From the NCBI GenBank assembly GCA_021741285.1, contig JAIOYD010000110.1:1-5757 (forward strand): DNA of 5,757 nt. Direction: 5' to 3'. The translations under genes were made by a program, and so were the position numbers. This stretch comes from Rickettsiaceae bacterium. GTDB lineage: Bacteria; Pseudomonadota; Alphaproteobacteria; Rickettsiales; Rickettsiaceae. Of the stretch, positions 5,523 through 5,757 are shown one piece after another. Numbering within the stretch: the first letter of the stretch is position 1; every line of letters begins with the position of its first letter. The notes below the pieces were generated by a model. The model made no database searches, was not told the DNA's origin, and saw only the letters and a list, made by a program, of their open reading frames with translations.

Positions 5523-5636
5523 TTAAAGTGTAGCCAAAAAACTCATCAGGTCTTTATTATCCCTCCAATGCGTTGGTGGCTTATCATTTGTAATATCACA
5601 ACAAGCTAGTGCTTTTGCCTGTCGGGTAGAAACCAT
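5523..5636 (-). CDS. Short ORF, 37 residues, unrecognised; possible 3' exon of an intron-split gene
   Basis: The ATG at 5636 follows GGAG (minus strand) by about eight bases and encodes MVSTRQAKALACC, then DITNDKPPTHWRDNKDLMSFL and a stop at 5523. The composition is protein-like: a short helix with two cysteines, then a K-P-P-T-H-W-R turn and a final helix. I do not recognise the family. The frame is also open upstream of the ATG to the likely intron end at about 5640, so it could be the C-terminal end of a longer protein interrupted by the minus-strand intron. Alternatively it is a chance or remnant ORF. Confidence 0.4.
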   Translation of the reverse strand: MVSTRQAKALACCDITNDKPPTHWRDNKDLMSFLATL

Positions 5637-5639
5637 AAC

Positions 5640-5757
5640 ATTTACTCCATATTTAAATTACAATTAGTTTTTAATGCTATGGTAACCCCCACAGAACCGT
5701 GCTTGCGATTTTCCCGCACACGGCTCTTCAATGAAACATTCGCTATCAAAGCTAGAA
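5640..5757 (-). mobile_element. Group II intron, 3' end (domain V and putative VI), minus strand, runs off window
   Basis: Bases 5726-5694 read on the minus strand as GAGCCGTGTGCGG, then GAAAATCGCAAGCACGGTTC. This is catalytic domain V: AGC triad, lower stem GAGCCG/CGGTTC, two-base bulge and GAAA-like loop. It is 33 rather than the usual 34 bases and seems to lack one base in the upper stem. Downstream, a weak hairpin (TTACCAT at 5685-5679 with ATGGAGTAA at 5650-5642) leaves an unpaired A at 5646 and resembles domain VI with its branch adenosine. The intron would end near 5640. Upstream bases to 5757 would be domain IV. It is opposite in direction to the intron at 4567, so they are not two halves in place. 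Confidence 0.75.

Noticed and set aside
1..5757. CRISPR array, tRNA or rRNA genes
   Set aside because: No regularly spaced repeats and no tRNA-like or rRNA-like sequence seen on reading both strands.

Overview
This AT-rich window is a graveyard of mobile DNA with one intact-looking toxin-antitoxin pair. Pieces of five mobile element types (IS630, IS66, IS5, group II intron, phage tail gene) lie within 5.8 kb, most of them broken. The style of the proteins fits a host-associated, genome-degrading bacterium of the Rickettsia/Orientia type (Rickettsiales). That assignment is an inference from protein style and decay pattern; the window has no rRNA or core gene to prove it.

Left part (1-1286, minus strand): an IS66-family element with tnpA, tnpB and a broken tnpC. 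The tnpC start is frameshifted, and its remainder is cut by an IS630-family element whose transposase start runs off the left edge. The outer IS66 end (GTAAGC...) lies at 1286 and abuts, at 1287, the C-terminal part of a phage tail tape-measure-like gene on the plus strand. That gene carries a further one-base frameshift and ends at 1678.

Middle (1679-3760): a good sigma-70-type promoter precedes a 102-codon gene that I do not recognise (1842-2150). It is followed by an IS5-family element (about 2270-3715). Its transposase keeps its DDE residues but has two nonsense codons and three frameshifts. The element opens with a striking 20-bp hairpin plus T-run, and a bidirectional terminator lies just beyond it.

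Right part (3859-5757): an intact mazE-mazF-type module on the minus strand (3859-4424), with overlapping genes and a palindrome over its likely promoter. Beyond it is the 5' half of a group II intron on the plus strand (from 4567), whose reverse-transcriptase gene breaks off after about 50 codons. The break joins a scrap of IS66 TnpC C-terminus (minus strand), a 78-bp sequence with perfect 11-bp inverted ends, a 37-codon ORF, and a group II intron domain V pointing the other way at the right edge.

Functionally, only mazEF, tnpA/tnpB and the 102-codon gene look able to make full-length products. IS66 tnpA/tnpB have no working tnpC here, and neither intron fragment is complete within the window. 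I saw no CRISPR array, tRNA or rRNA, and no convincing new multi-gene system. The most original leads are the orphan gene with its own promoter, the mazEF operator-like region and the chimeric junctions at 5277-5757.
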